From: Fibrobacter succinogenes
GTDB lineage: Bacteria > Fibrobacterota > Fibrobacteria > Fibrobacterales > Fibrobacteraceae
Assembly: GCA_902800815.1 (NCBI GenBank)
Contig: CADCGB010000019.1
Coordinates: 22,733 to 86,732 of the forward strand
Reading direction: 5' to 3'
DNA length: 64,000 nucleotides
The translations under genes were made by a program, and so were the position numbers. The notes under the pieces were generated by a model. The model worked only from the letters and a program-made list of their open reading frames with translations. It was not told the origin of the DNA and ran no database searches. This document shows positions 25,920-34,176 of the stretch, piece by piece (positions within the stretch are counted from its first letter, which is position 1; every line of letters begins with the position of its first letter).

Positions 25920-27140
25920 ATGAATAAGGTTCAAGATTTTGCCACGCAGGTGGAAAACCTCCAGATGGATAGCGAATTCTTCCATTTCGGAATCGTCGTC
26001 CTTTCGATTGCGATTATTTTCCTCGCAATATATGTCCTCGTGATGCCGCTGATGAAGCGCTGGTCGCAAAAGAGCCCGAGTGCCTTGAACAAGATCCTTG
26101 TGGAACGCCATCTGGCTTCGCGTCTCTTGCAGATTATCCCGGCGACGGCGTTCTCTGCTGCGGTCCAGAATGTTCTTGACCCGAGTACGTGGCTTTTCGA
26201 GGTCTCCACGAGGGTGGCGAATATCTGGTATACGCTGCTTTCGTTTGCGATTGCGTGCTCGATTCTTGATGTGATCGAGCATTTTAACGGCATAAACGAA
26301 CGCACGATGAAGCGCCCATTGCACGGTATTTTCCAGGCGGTGAAGGTGGCTCTGTTCTGCCTTGCGGCGATATTCATCGTGAGTCAGGTGACGGACAAGA
26401 GCCCGGTCATCATCTTCTCGGCCTTGGGCGCGATGGCAACGGTCCTGATTCTCATTTTCAAGGATTCTATCCTGGGCGTTGTTTCGGGTGTACAGATAAA
26501 CTTGTCTGACCTGCTTTGCAAGGGCGATTGGATTGAAATCGAGCGCCACAATGCCGACGGTACGGTCATGGACATCACGCTGACCTCGGTGAAGGTGCGC
26601 AACTGGGACAACACCATCTCGGTAATCCCGGCATACGACCTCATCACGAATTCTTTCCGCAACTACCGCGGCATGCAGGATTCTGGCGTGCGTCGCATCA
26701 AGCGAGCCATGTTTATTGACCAGAAGACGGTGCGGTTCCTCACGCCGGAAGAAATTGCTAGTTTGTCTAAAATCGATATTCTTGCCCCGTACCTGAATGC
26801 GAAGGCGCAGGAGATTGTGGGCGAGGAGTCCAAGGCGGGCCTGTTGGGCGTTGCACAGGGTTCTGTGAACCCCGATGTGCTCAATGACCGCCACCTCACG
26901 AATATCGGCACGTTCCGTGCCTACTGTACGGCATACCTTCGTTCCCGCAAGAATGTTGCACAGAACATGACGCTCATGACGCGCCTGCTGGAGCCGACCC
27001 CGCTGGGACTGCCTCTCGAGATATATGCGTTTGCGAATACGGTCGTGTGGGAGGATTTTGAGGGCATCCAGGCGGATATCCTGGACCACCTGATTGCGGC
27101 CTTGCCGGAATTTGGACTGGAACTCTACCAGCGCCAGTAG
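25920..27140 (+). CDS. Mechanosensitive ion channel, MscS superfamily (YbdG-like)
   Basis: A 406-residue inner-membrane protein that would release solutes on osmotic downshock. There are about five membrane helices, with the pore helix around 165-190 (SALGAMATVLILIFKDSILGVVSGVQI), then the MscS beta domain (DLLCKGDWIEIERHNADGTVMDITLTSVKVRNWDNTISVIPAYDLITNSFRNYRGM). The C-terminal extension with long insertions resembles E. coli YbdG/MscM rather than short MscS. Its stop faces the convergent GntR-type regulator gene 15 bases away. Family certain, gating properties unknown. Confidence 0.9.
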   Translation: MNKVQDFATQVENLQMDSEFFHFGIVVLSIAIIFLAIYVLVMPLMKRWSQKSPSALNKILVERHLASRLLQIIPATAFSAAVQNVLDPSTWLFEVSTRVANIWYTLLSFAIACSILDVIEHFNGINERTMKRPLHGIFQAVKVALFCLAAIFIVSQVTDKSPVIIFSALGAMATVLILIFKDSILGVVSGVQINLSDLLCKGDWIEIERHNADGTVMDITLTSVKVRNWDNTISVIPAYDLITNSFRNYRGMQDSGVRRIKRAMFIDQKTVRFLTPEEIASLSKIDILAPYLNAKAQEIVGEESKAGLLGVAQGSVNPDVLNDRHLTNIGTFRAYCTAYLRSRKNVAQNMTLMTRLLEPTPLGLPLEIYAFANTVVWEDFEGIQADILDHLIAALPEFGLELYQRQ

Positions 27141-27155
27141 TTTTAAGTAGGCGAT

Positions 27156-28529
27156 TTACTTCTCTACGACCTGGCCCAGTATCTGCTGGATTTTCCGCTG
27201 CGTGCGGAAGGCGTCGGTATTCGATATGCAGTAGAACATGTGGTCTACGAGTGCCTGCGTGTTGAAATCGTACGAGGGCAGTCGCAACATGTAACTTTCC
27301 GCAGAATTGTCGAAGGCGTAGATGGGGCCGAGTTTCTCGATGCGGCCTTCTTCCTGCATTTCGAGGAGTGTGCTTGCAACGTCGTCGTTCACGCAAACGA
27401 TGGGCATCTGCTCGTAGTCCTTGTTTGTCATGAGCGAAATCATCTTCTGCTTCAAAAGTTCACGTGCATATACTTCGACGGAGAACTTTTCCACCTTGCT
27501 GCGCGCAATCTGCTTGTAGTCCCACGGGCTCGCAAACTCGCTATCGGTGTAGTCGATGACGGAAAGCCCCGAGTCGCGCAGGCCCTGGAGCCGGTCCATG
27601 GACCAGGAACTGTTGTGGTAGGGCGAGAAGTAGGCGACCTGGTTTATGCCGTGGGCGATGAGGAACTTGCCCAGTTCCTTGCCGGGGGCTGTACCGAAGG
27701 TCGAGTTGAAGAATGTCCAGTTTTCCTTTTGCAGGTAGCGCGGCGGGAGCGCCTGCATGGGCTGTTCCCACCAGACGGCGATGGGGTACTTGATGCCCAC
27801 GAACTGCTGCAAGAGTTTTAGCGGCTGCATGATGAGAAGCGTCGAAAGGATTGCCCCTACGGCGTTCGGGTAGTCCGCTAGCCTACGCGTCTTGCCGCTG
27901 CGGTCGATGAGCTTGCCGCTGTTCTCGTTCATGCCGAGCAATATGAGCTTGTAGTTGTCTGCGCCCGCCTTCTTGTAGACCATGCGCAAGAAATCCAATT
28001 CGCGCTCGCTTTCGGCGGTAAAGCCGCCCCAGCTGTTGCACCGTGTTACGAATATGATTTCGCTGAGCGATGCGGGCTGCTCGTTCTTGCTCTTGCGAAT
28101 AAAGCTGTAGTGCCTTCCGGAACGGGTAAGCGTGCCTTTTTGCACCATCGCGTTCAAGAAGTTCCGGAGAATCGCTTGCGAAACGTTGTAGCGTTGCGCG
28201 AGTTCTTTCATGAGCGGGAGCGGTTCGTCGATGCGGAATGTGCCGCGGTCCCAGTCCTCGCGGAAGAGGCGCTCCACCTTGTCGTAGGCGCTTTCCCTGG
28301 CCTGCGGTGCGGGGTGCCGTTCGTAGATTTTAGCGACTCCGCCCGATGTCCAGAAGCATCCCTTGCCCTGGATGCGGCATATTTGCGATGCTTTCTCTAG
28401 CATCTTGAGCGCCGACTGCACGGTGCTCGAGGAGACGCCGTAAGCCTTCATGATTTCGCGTACGCTCGGGAGCCGATCGCCGTCGCTGTGGGGGATATCC
28501 TGGATTATCTTTGCCAGTTCTTCGCGCAT
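27156..28529 (-). CDS. GntR-type regulator with two winged-helix regions and LacI-like sensor domain
   Basis: A transcription factor of 457 residues (start 28529; an ATG six bases earlier is also possible). Residues about 1-65 form a GntR winged helix (GDRLPSVREIMKAYGVSSSTVQSALKML). A second wHTH-like stretch follows at about 95-145 (EPLPLMKELAQRYNVSQAILRNFLNAMVQKGTL). The rest is a periplasmic-binding-protein-like sensor of the LacI/GalR kind, as in AraR-type GntR regulators. It lies directly downstream of the GH16 glucanase gene on the same strand and may control it. A TATTTT box lies 6 nt before the chosen start. Ligand unknown, a sugar is likely. Confidence 0.82.
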   Translation of the reverse strand: MREELAKIIQDIPHSDGDRLPSVREIMKAYGVSSSTVQSALKMLEKASQICRIQGKGCFWTSGGVAKIYERHPAPQARESAYDKVERLFREDWDRGTFRIDEPLPLMKELAQRYNVSQAILRNFLNAMVQKGTLTRSGRHYSFIRKSKNEQPASLSEIIFVTRCNSWGGFTAESERELDFLRMVYKKAGADNYKLILLGMNENSGKLIDRSGKTRRLADYPNAVGAILSTLLIMQPLKLLQQFVGIKYPIAVWWEQPMQALPPRYLQKENWTFFNSTFGTAPGKELGKFLIAHGINQVAYFSPYHNSSWSMDRLQGLRDSGLSVIDYTDSEFASPWDYKQIARSKVEKFSVEVYARELLKQKMISLMTNKDYEQMPIVCVNDDVASTLLEMQEEGRIEKLGPIYAFDNSAESYMLRLPSYDFNTQALVDHMFYCISNTDAFRTQRKIQQILGQVVEK

Positions 28530-28535
28530 GCCCAT

Positions 28536-28541
28536 AAAATA
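28536..28541 (-). promoter_or_regulatory. TATTTT box 6 nt before the GntR-type regulator gene
   Basis: On the minus strand TATTTT, then ATGGGC, then the ATG at 28529. It abuts the GH16 terminator. Confidence 0.45.
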
Positions 28542-28574
28542 ACAAAAGTCCGCGCGGCGCGAAGCTGCACGGAC
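28541..28574 (-). terminator. Terminator of the GH16 glucanase gene
   Basis: On the minus strand GTCCGTGC and GCGCGGAC form a stem (one G-U) followed by TTTTGTTATTTT. The T-run overlaps the promoter box of the regulator gene. Confidence 0.65.
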
Positions 28575-28604
28575 CTTTGTTGTTTGGAGTGATTAGGAGA
28601 ATTT

Positions 28605-29627
28605 CTAGTACTTGAAGTTCACGCGGTAGCGGTTGATTTCCTTCACGTGGGCGCCCTTCGCGTTCACGATGCCGCGGACTTCCTTGGGCTGCATCTGCGG
28701 AGTACGGACCTGCTGGATGGCCATAATTTCGCTACTAGAGGACATCGGCGGGATAAACGGTTCGCTACTGGAGGATTCCGGCATGGGGGCAGCGCTGCTG
28801 CTTGTTGCAGGTTCGGGTTCGTTATCCTGCGGAACCTGGCCGTTGAAACTTTCCTGGCCCTTGCGGGTGAGGGCGAGAATCAGCATGCCGTCCTTGGAGT
28901 AGATGTTGTTCGGGGTGAGGTCGACGCGGTTGCCGTCGAAGGTCCAGTTGCCCTTGCTCCAGCGGGCGCTGTTGAACGTGTCGAAGTTGTCGGTCCAGTC
29001 GAGCGTGAAGTCGCTGCCATTTTCGCCCTGGCCCGGAGTGTACTTGTAGACCTTGACCCAGTTGATGAACTGGAACAGCGGAAGCTTGGATTCGTCGAAT
29101 TGTCCGACCCATTCGGCGCTTTCAGAAGACCAGATATTGAAGCGGAGGCCCTGGGTGCCGATAAGGTTTGCTACCTGGTCCTTGGGGTCGTTCACGCCCT
29201 TCTCGGTCTTGCGGACTTCGTTGCCGTCCACGGTCCAGCGGACGTAATTCGGGGTCCATTCGAGACCGTAGGTGTGGAATCCCTGGTCTGCTGCCGGACT
29301 GACAGCGTGTTTCTTTTCGCTAGTCTTTTGCGCTCCGGCCCTGCCGGTAATGATGTTGGACTGGAATTTCTCAGGTTCCTTGCCGAGAACTTCGATGTCG
29401 ACTTCGACCCAGCGTTCTGCGCTGGCCTGTTCGGAGCCGTTCTGGTAGAGGAACATGGAACTGACTGTTCCCGAAGCGGCTGCCATTTTCATGCGGGCTT
29501 CGAATTTGCCGTACGAGAATTCTTCATTGGTGTAGAGTTCTGCGCCGCTGAAGTCTTTTGCGCTGAGGGTAGATGCCATGGCTAGTACCGCCAATGTTCC
29601 AGTGGTGAGTGTCTTTAGTATGCTCAT
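28605..29627 (-). CDS. Circularly permuted GH16 endo-1,3-1,4-beta-glucanase (lichenase)
   Basis: A secreted mixed-linkage glucanase of 340 residues. Signal peptide about 1-23. The catalytic motif WVEVDIEVLG gives Glu75 (nucleophile), Asp77 and Glu79 (acid/base), very early in the protein. The strands with NFDTFNSARWSKGNWTFDGNRVDL, which precede the catalytic strand in Bacillus lichenases, come after it here (about 215-260). This is the natural circular permutation known from the F. succinogenes enzyme. The linker has only three irregular Pro/Ser blocks (PATSSSA, PESSSSE, PPMSSSSE) and the C-terminal tail is basic. I start at 29627, since GTAGGAG lies directly against the ATG at 29633. Confidence 0.95.
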   Translation of the reverse strand: MSILKTLTTGTLAVLAMASTLSAKDFSGAELYTNEEFSYGKFEARMKMAAASGTVSSMFLYQNGSEQASAERWVEVDIEVLGKEPEKFQSNIITGRAGAQKTSEKKHAVSPAADQGFHTYGLEWTPNYVRWTVDGNEVRKTEKGVNDPKDQVANLIGTQGLRFNIWSSESAEWVGQFDESKLPLFQFINWVKVYKYTPGQGENGSDFTLDWTDNFDTFNSARWSKGNWTFDGNRVDLTPNNIYSKDGMLILALTRKGQESFNGQVPQDNEPEPATSSSAAPMPESSSSEPFIPPMSSSSEIMAIQQVRTPQMQPKEVRGIVNAKGAHVKEINRYRVNFKY

Positions 29628-29796
29628 AATCATCTCCTACCCATACACAACAATGTAAAATAGATTAGAATCTAGGGCTGCGCAACGCTGTGAAGATTTG
29701 AAATGAATAAAGTGTATCAAGTGTGTTAAAAATTCGCCGTTTTTGCGAAATCGCCCGTGTGGGGCGGGCGCGGGCTAAAAAACTGAACCATTTTTC

Positions 29797-29802
29797 TATC
29801 TT
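29797..29802 (+). promoter_or_regulatory. TATCTT box 7 nt before the chorismate mutase start
   Basis: TATCTT is followed by TCGGCTC and the ATG at 29810, with no ribosome site. It supports 29810 as the start and a leaderless mRNA for the aromatic operon. Confidence 0.5.
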
Positions 29803-29809
29803 TCGGCTC

Positions 29810-30085
29810 ATGGATTCCCGTATGGAAATAGACGATTGGCGCATGCGTATCGATGAACTCACCGATACGATTATCTCGCTTTTGAACAAACGGGCGGAAT
29901 TCGCGACGGAGATTGGCAAACTCAAGAAAGAGAAGGGCCTGCCGGTGTTCGACGCTGCCCGCGAAGGGGCGGTGCTTGCCGCTGTTGCCGAGAAGGCGGA
30001 GAAGGCGGGTGGACCGCTCCCGCCGGAATCCATCGTGAATATTTTCCGCACGATTATGGAAGAGACCCGCAAGGTGGAGGAATGA
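29810..30085 (+). CDS. Chorismate mutase, AroQ type
   Basis: A 91-residue all-helical enzyme converting chorismate to prephenate, the entry to tyrosine and phenylalanine. AroQ signatures are seen: WRMRIDELTDTIISLLNKRAEFATEIGKLKKEKGLPVFDAARE, with the active-site Arg, Lys and Glu positions. Longer in-frame starts exist upstream but would add a non-homologous Arg-rich stretch. The gene overlaps tyrA by four bases (ATGA). Length is right for a stand-alone monofunctional mutase domain. Confidence 0.88.
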   Translation: MDSRMEIDDWRMRIDELTDTIISLLNKRAEFATEIGKLKKEKGLPVFDAAREGAVLAAVAEKAEKAGGPLPPESIVNIFRTIMEETRKVEE

Positions 30086-31266
30086 TGAAACGTATTGCCT
30101 TGGTGGGTTTTGGACTTTTGGCGGGCTCCATTGCTTCTGCACTCAAGCAGGCGAAGCGCCCGACGGTCATACGCGCGGTGAGTTCGCCCGCGACGCTTGA
30201 ACGTGCCCGCGAGTTGGAACTTGCGGACGAGTTCTTTGAATACGCGCAGGTGGAGGAGTGGTCTCGCGATTGCGACCTGATTCTGCTGTGTGGCCCGATT
30301 CTGCATATTTTGAAGACGATTGATGCGCTAGCGCATGTTTCTTGGGTTAAGGAATTAAACGGCGCGGCGGGTAAAGACTGTGCCGCGAAATTAAACGGCG
30401 CCACCTGCCTCGTGAGTGACATTGGTTCTACGAAGGTCGAAATCTGCAAGGCGGGCGTGAAGTTGCCGGCCCCGTTCAGGTTCGTGGGTAGCCACCCGAT
30501 GGCCGGTTCCGAGAAGCGCACCTGCGAATTTAACGATCCTGCGATTTTCGAGAACGCCTACTGGTTCGTGTGCCCGCCCGAGGGCACTGCCGAGAACGTG
30601 TACGCGCCGCTTTTGGATCTGGTGAAGTTCCTCGGGGCCTCTGCCGTAGTGTTCCCGCCGGAGCACCACGACCGCACCATGGCGTGGGTCTCTCACATGC
30701 CGCAGATGCTGAGTTCTACGCTGGCGGCAAGTATCCCTGATCGCCTGCTGAGCCACAACTACCAGCACTACGCGGGCCGCGCCTTCCGCGACATGACGCG
30801 CATTGCCGCGAGCGGGTGGGCGATGTGGCACGATATTGCTGTCACCAACCGTGACGAGACGGTGCGTGCCCTGACCGAGGTGCGCGATGGCGTGAACGCG
30901 ACTATCGAGGCGATGCAGAAACTCGACGTGGTGAAGGATGGCAAGCCTGCGGACGGCGACAAATCCGATTCGCTCGAAGGAATTTTCAAGGCGGGCAACG
31001 CCGGCCGGGCAAGCCTATTTGCGCCGGGCCGTAATGCCGCTGCTGCATTCTTTGAAGTTACGGTGCCGCTCAAGGACAAGCCGGGTGCACTCTTGAGTGT
31101 GTTGCAGCCGCTTGCCGAAGAGGGGCTCAACATTCGCGATATTGAACTCATGAAGGTCCGCGAGAACGTGGCGGGCACATTGCTGATTGCCTTCAAGACC
31201 GAGGACGAGGCCGCCCGCGCGGTCAAACTGCTCCGTTACCTGGGTTACGAAGTTAAGGAACGATAA
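30082..31266 (+). CDS. tyrA: Prephenate dehydrogenase with C-terminal ACT domain
   Basis: A 394-residue enzyme for NAD(P)-dependent oxidative decarboxylation of prephenate in tyrosine synthesis. The Rossmann loop is VGFGLLAGSIASAL (about 7-20). The active-site region reads SDIGSTKVEICKAG and GSHPMAGSEKRTC (His in the GSHPMAG motif). The ACT domain (about 318-392, VPLKDKPGALLSVLQPLAEEGLNIRDIEL) suggests feedback control by an aromatic amino acid. An in-frame insertion around 90-107 carries two LNGA copies from a 12-bp direct repeat (30353 and 30389, period 36). It is coupled at both ends: ATGA with the mutase and a TAATG overlap with the next gene. Confidence 0.93.
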   Translation: MMKRIALVGFGLLAGSIASALKQAKRPTVIRAVSSPATLERARELELADEFFEYAQVEEWSRDCDLILLCGPILHILKTIDALAHVSWVKELNGAAGKDCAAKLNGATCLVSDIGSTKVEICKAGVKLPAPFRFVGSHPMAGSEKRTCEFNDPAIFENAYWFVCPPEGTAENVYAPLLDLVKFLGASAVVFPPEHHDRTMAWVSHMPQMLSSTLAASIPDRLLSHNYQHYAGRAFRDMTRIAASGWAMWHDIAVTNRDETVRALTEVRDGVNATIEAMQKLDVVKDGKPADGDKSDSLEGIFKAGNAGRASLFAPGRNAAAAFFEVTVPLKDKPGALLSVLQPLAEEGLNIRDIELMKVRENVAGTLLIAFKTEDEAARAVKLLRYLGYEVKER

Positions 31267-32639
31267 TGGAATTTGCGTTGAATCCCGACAGGGAACGGAT
31301 GGACCTTACGCTTTTGATGGGCCTGCTGGTAAACGGGCGCACCGTGCTCGACGATTTTGCCTGGGCTAGTGGTTCAGAACGTTTTGCGCAGGCTCTCGCT
31401 GAATTTGGTCTCCGCTACGAACTGCACGGGCACCAACTGGTGCTTGATGGCAGGGGTTTCCAGTATACGCTCCCGTCGGTGCTTCCGTATGATTTCCCGG
31501 AGCAGGAGAACGTCTTGTTGTGGACGCTCGCGAGCAAGGACCCCGAGCAGGTCTACACGGTTTCTGCCGAACCCGACAGGGAAGGCATCGAGAAGATTGT
31601 CTCCGTAAAGGAGATGCTCCTCAAGTATTTCAAGCTGGCAGTGGAATCCGATGGCCCCGCGAAGTTCGTGTTCCGCTTTGCCCCCGAGGAACCTGCCCTC
31701 AAGAAGGATTCGCTCGGGAACGTGCCGTTTATTATGCGCAACAGGGTGCTGTTGCGCACGCTGGTGCGTGGCGAGTACGTGAGTTTTGAGGAACGCTCGC
31801 TCGTTCATGACCAGTGGACGAAGATGCTCATGTACTTTGGCGTGCCCCTCCGTTACGAGGGGCGCGGCATGGAGCAGTTGAGTGAGTTCGAGCGCCGCCT
31901 GATGATGGCGCAGGGTAAGAAGATTGAACGCACCCAGATGACGGAACTTTCCGAGACCCGCGTGATTACCGGGCGCGACTACTACGTGCCGGGCGATACG
32001 ACCGAGGCGACGGCCTTTGCCCTGCTGACGACCATCGGCAAGGTGCCCAAGGGCAACGTGGTGAAACTCCTGAACGTGGACCTGAACAGCACCCGCGCGG
32101 GGGCGCTTACTTGCCTCAAGCGCATGGGCGCGAACATCGAGACTGTGACCCGCAGGGAAAAGTTCGGCGACGTGTACGGCGATGTGGAAATCTACCCGAT
32201 GGAAGCGGGCAAGCGGCTGCAGGGCAGGCGCTTTGGCGAAGATACCATCGCGACATCGCTTTCGGAATATGCGTTCCTGGCGGTGGCGGCATGTTTTGCC
32301 GAGGGCGAGACCATCCTCCGTATCCCGAAGGAAATCCGCTCCCAGATGCGCGTTGCTAATGACTTTTTGGCAGAGAACCTGCGTAAGACCGGCGTGGAAG
32401 TCGGTGTGTACGATGATGGGCTTGTCATTCGCGGGATGGAAACTATCGTGAACGGCAGTGACTTTGACGGTGGAAATTCTCCCGAGGCGGGCCTTGCACT
32501 CAGCGTGCTTTCGATTGCGCTCGAGAACGATGAACCCGTCAAGAATGCGTACGCTGTCGAGGCGATGTTCCCGGGCGTTGTCGAAAAGTTGAAACAGGTG
32601 CTTGTCGCCGAGGCTCCCGCGAACGAGGGCAAGGAATAG
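31266..32639 (+). CDS. EPSP-synthase-like protein lacking canonical active-site residues
   Basis: A 457-residue protein with the two-domain fold pattern of 3-phosphoshikimate 1-carboxyvinyltransferase (AroA). The N-terminus is NPDRERMDLTLLMGLLVNGRTVLDDF, where true AroA has a PGSKSxSxR motif, so the catalytic Lys and substrate Ser/Arg are absent. PGDTTEATAFALLTT stands for the usual GDxSSAAFFL. The RxKExDR loop region reads RIPKEIRSQMRVANDFLAENLRKTG, and the DHR motif is replaced by GGNSPEAGLAL. It sits in an aromatic operon and keeps length and frame, so it is maintained. It may be a divergent enzyme or a non-catalytic partner. Confidence 0.72.
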   Translation: MEFALNPDRERMDLTLLMGLLVNGRTVLDDFAWASGSERFAQALAEFGLRYELHGHQLVLDGRGFQYTLPSVLPYDFPEQENVLLWTLASKDPEQVYTVSAEPDREGIEKIVSVKEMLLKYFKLAVESDGPAKFVFRFAPEEPALKKDSLGNVPFIMRNRVLLRTLVRGEYVSFEERSLVHDQWTKMLMYFGVPLRYEGRGMEQLSEFERRLMMAQGKKIERTQMTELSETRVITGRDYYVPGDTTEATAFALLTTIGKVPKGNVVKLLNVDLNSTRAGALTCLKRMGANIETVTRREKFGDVYGDVEIYPMEAGKRLQGRRFGEDTIATSLSEYAFLAVAACFAEGETILRIPKEIRSQMRVANDFLAENLRKTGVEVGVYDDGLVIRGMETIVNGSDFDGGNSPEAGLALSVLSIALENDEPVKNAYAVEAMFPGVVEKLKQVLVAEAPANEGKE

Positions 32640-32649
32640 GGGAGGGACC

Positions 32650-33531
32650 ATGAAGAAGTTTTCGAAAATCGGAATCGTCGGTTTCAAGGACAAGAGTGCG
32701 GATCTCGCGAATGCGCTCGACCAGATTGCGGTCTGGGCCGCGGCGCACCCGAAGGTGGAATTCTTTGCGCTTGATTCCCTGAAGGGACTTGCCAAGAAGC
32801 CGATTCACGTGATCAAAGAATCCGGGCTTTCGCGCATGGACCTGCTTCTCGCTATCGGCGGGGACGGTACGGTGCTTTCGGCGGCGCATATCGCGCTCGG
32901 GCACAACATTCCCATACTTGGGGTGAATGCGGGTCGCGTGGGGTTCCTTGCCGAAAGTCGCGTGGAAGGCCTTGCAAAGACGCTCGATGACCTGCTTGCG
33001 GGTGACTTTTCTACCCGCGAACGCATGATGATTGACGCTGTCGTTTATCGCGGTCGCAAGGTGGTCGCAAAACAGACGGTCTTGAACGAGGTTCATATCC
33101 GTGCGCACATGCCCGACCGCATGGTGAACGTGAATGTGGCCTACAACGGCACCTGCCTTACCGAATATTGGGCTGATTCCTTGCTGGTTTCTACACCGAC
33201 GGGTTCTACCGCCTATAACCTCGCGGCGGGTGGCCCCATCATCCACCCGAGCACTCCTGCCGTCGTGCTCACGCCCGTCGCTCCCAGTAGTCTCTCCGTG
33301 CGCCCGCTCGTGCTTTCGCTTACCGACAAGAAACTCGAGATTGTCTCTGCGGTAGAGCGCCCGCTCGACCTCGTGTTCGATGGCCGTACCGCCTACGAGA
33401 TGAAGGTGGGCGAGAAGGTCGTGCTGAGCGAGTGCAAGGCCGTGACGACGTTTATCCGCATGCGCCATACGGGATTCGTCGGAGCCCTCCGTGAGAAGTT
33501 GGGATGGACCGGTAAACCGCGTCTCGCTTAA
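32650..33531 (+). CDS. nadK: NAD kinase
   Basis: A 293-residue ATP-NAD kinase that makes NADP. The GGDGT motif is at 70-74 (LLAIGGDGTVLSAAH), followed by NIPILGVNAGRVGFLAE, the NE motif (LNEVHIRA) and STPTGSTAYNLAAGGPIIHP. I start at 32650 with a GGAGG site (GGAGGGACC) upstream; an earlier in-frame ATG at 32602 would overlap the previous gene. NADPH supply fits an operon for aromatic biosynthesis. It ends the operon, and the following 200 bases are structured and non-coding. Confidence 0.96.
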   Translation: MKKFSKIGIVGFKDKSADLANALDQIAVWAAAHPKVEFFALDSLKGLAKKPIHVIKESGLSRMDLLLAIGGDGTVLSAAHIALGHNIPILGVNAGRVGFLAESRVEGLAKTLDDLLAGDFSTRERMMIDAVVYRGRKVVAKQTVLNEVHIRAHMPDRMVNVNVAYNGTCLTEYWADSLLVSTPTGSTAYNLAAGGPIIHPSTPAVVLTPVAPSSLSVRPLVLSLTDKKLEIVSAVERPLDLVFDGRTAYEMKVGEKVVLSECKAVTTFIRMRHTGFVGALREKLGWTGKPRLA

Positions 33532-33720
33532 CCATATAATGTTTGCTTCAAGGAGTTCTTCGCACACTCTAATGCGACCGCTCGTTCGTCATCTCAGATG
33601 AAGAACCTCCGTTTTCTCACTCGCTTTCGCCATCACGACTCGTTGATACGAGTCGCTTTTGGCTCACACTCACACTTCGTTCCAGTGTTCTCTTTGCGAA
33701 GTGTTCCACTATGCTAAAAA
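33532..33720. other. Structured non-coding intergenic segment
   Basis: No convincing gene. It holds a perfect 7-bp stem CGACTCG-TTGATA-CGAGTCG (33636-33655) followed by CTTTT, possibly the nadK terminator, and a longer-range stem ACACTTCG (33672-33679) with CGAAGTGT (33707-33714). The phrase CGCTCGTTCG resembles the hairpin-rich segments at 10921 and 51134. Confidence 0.5.
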
Positions 33721-33725
33721 AATAC

Positions 33726-33731
33726 TATATT
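33726..33731 (+). promoter_or_regulatory. TATATT box 7 nt before a small secreted-protein gene
   Basis: TATATT is followed by CAGTTAT and the ATG at 33739. No ribosome site is present. Confidence 0.5.
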
Positions 33732-33738
33732 CAGTTAT

Positions 33739-34164
33739 ATGAAATTTCTGCGCTCTTTGTTTTATGTCTTGTTGATGGCTTTCGTGTGCCATGCCGGTGA
33801 GGTTGCCGACAAGCAGATGGAGCAGTTTACAAAGTTCCTCAAGAAGGCTCAGTACAAAGAGGCTGCCTCTGCATTGCTGGAATACGTGGATATGGGTGAA
33901 GAACAGAGGCCTGTGAACATTGCTCAGTATGCAGGTCATTTCAGCACCTTCATCAAGCAGCATGGCAAGGTGCTGAACCATACGAAATTGCGTACGCGCC
34001 GCCTCGCCAAGAATGACGACGAGACCGTTTACCAGATTAATTGCGACAAGTCCGCATGGCTTGTAATGATAAGGGAATATGTTTCCCCAAGTGGTAAGAG
34101 TTTTTTCTGGGAACTTGAGGTGCTTACGGAAGAAGATGTCTTCAAGTTTTATGAAAGAAAATAA
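33739..34164 (+). CDS. Small secreted protein of unknown function, tandem paralog 1
   Basis: A 141-residue exported protein (signal peptide about 1-19, cleavage after CHA). It pairs with the next gene: both have a helical N-terminal half with a K-M-x-x-F core (DKQMEQFTKFLKKAQYKEAASALLEY), a central Y-x-x-x-F segment, and a beta C-terminal half with C-D/E-K-x-A-W (NCDKSAWLVMIREY). The shape recalls small periplasmic alpha+beta DUF4019-like proteins, but I do not recognise the family. Translation is probably leaderless (TATATT 7 nt upstream). Confidence 0.72.
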   Translation: MKFLRSLFYVLLMAFVCHAGEVADKQMEQFTKFLKKAQYKEAASALLEYVDMGEEQRPVNIAQYAGHFSTFIKQHGKVLNHTKLRTRRLAKNDDETVYQINCDKSAWLVMIREYVSPSGKSFFWELEVLTEEDVFKFYERK

Positions 34165-34176
34165 AAAGGAGGCCCC

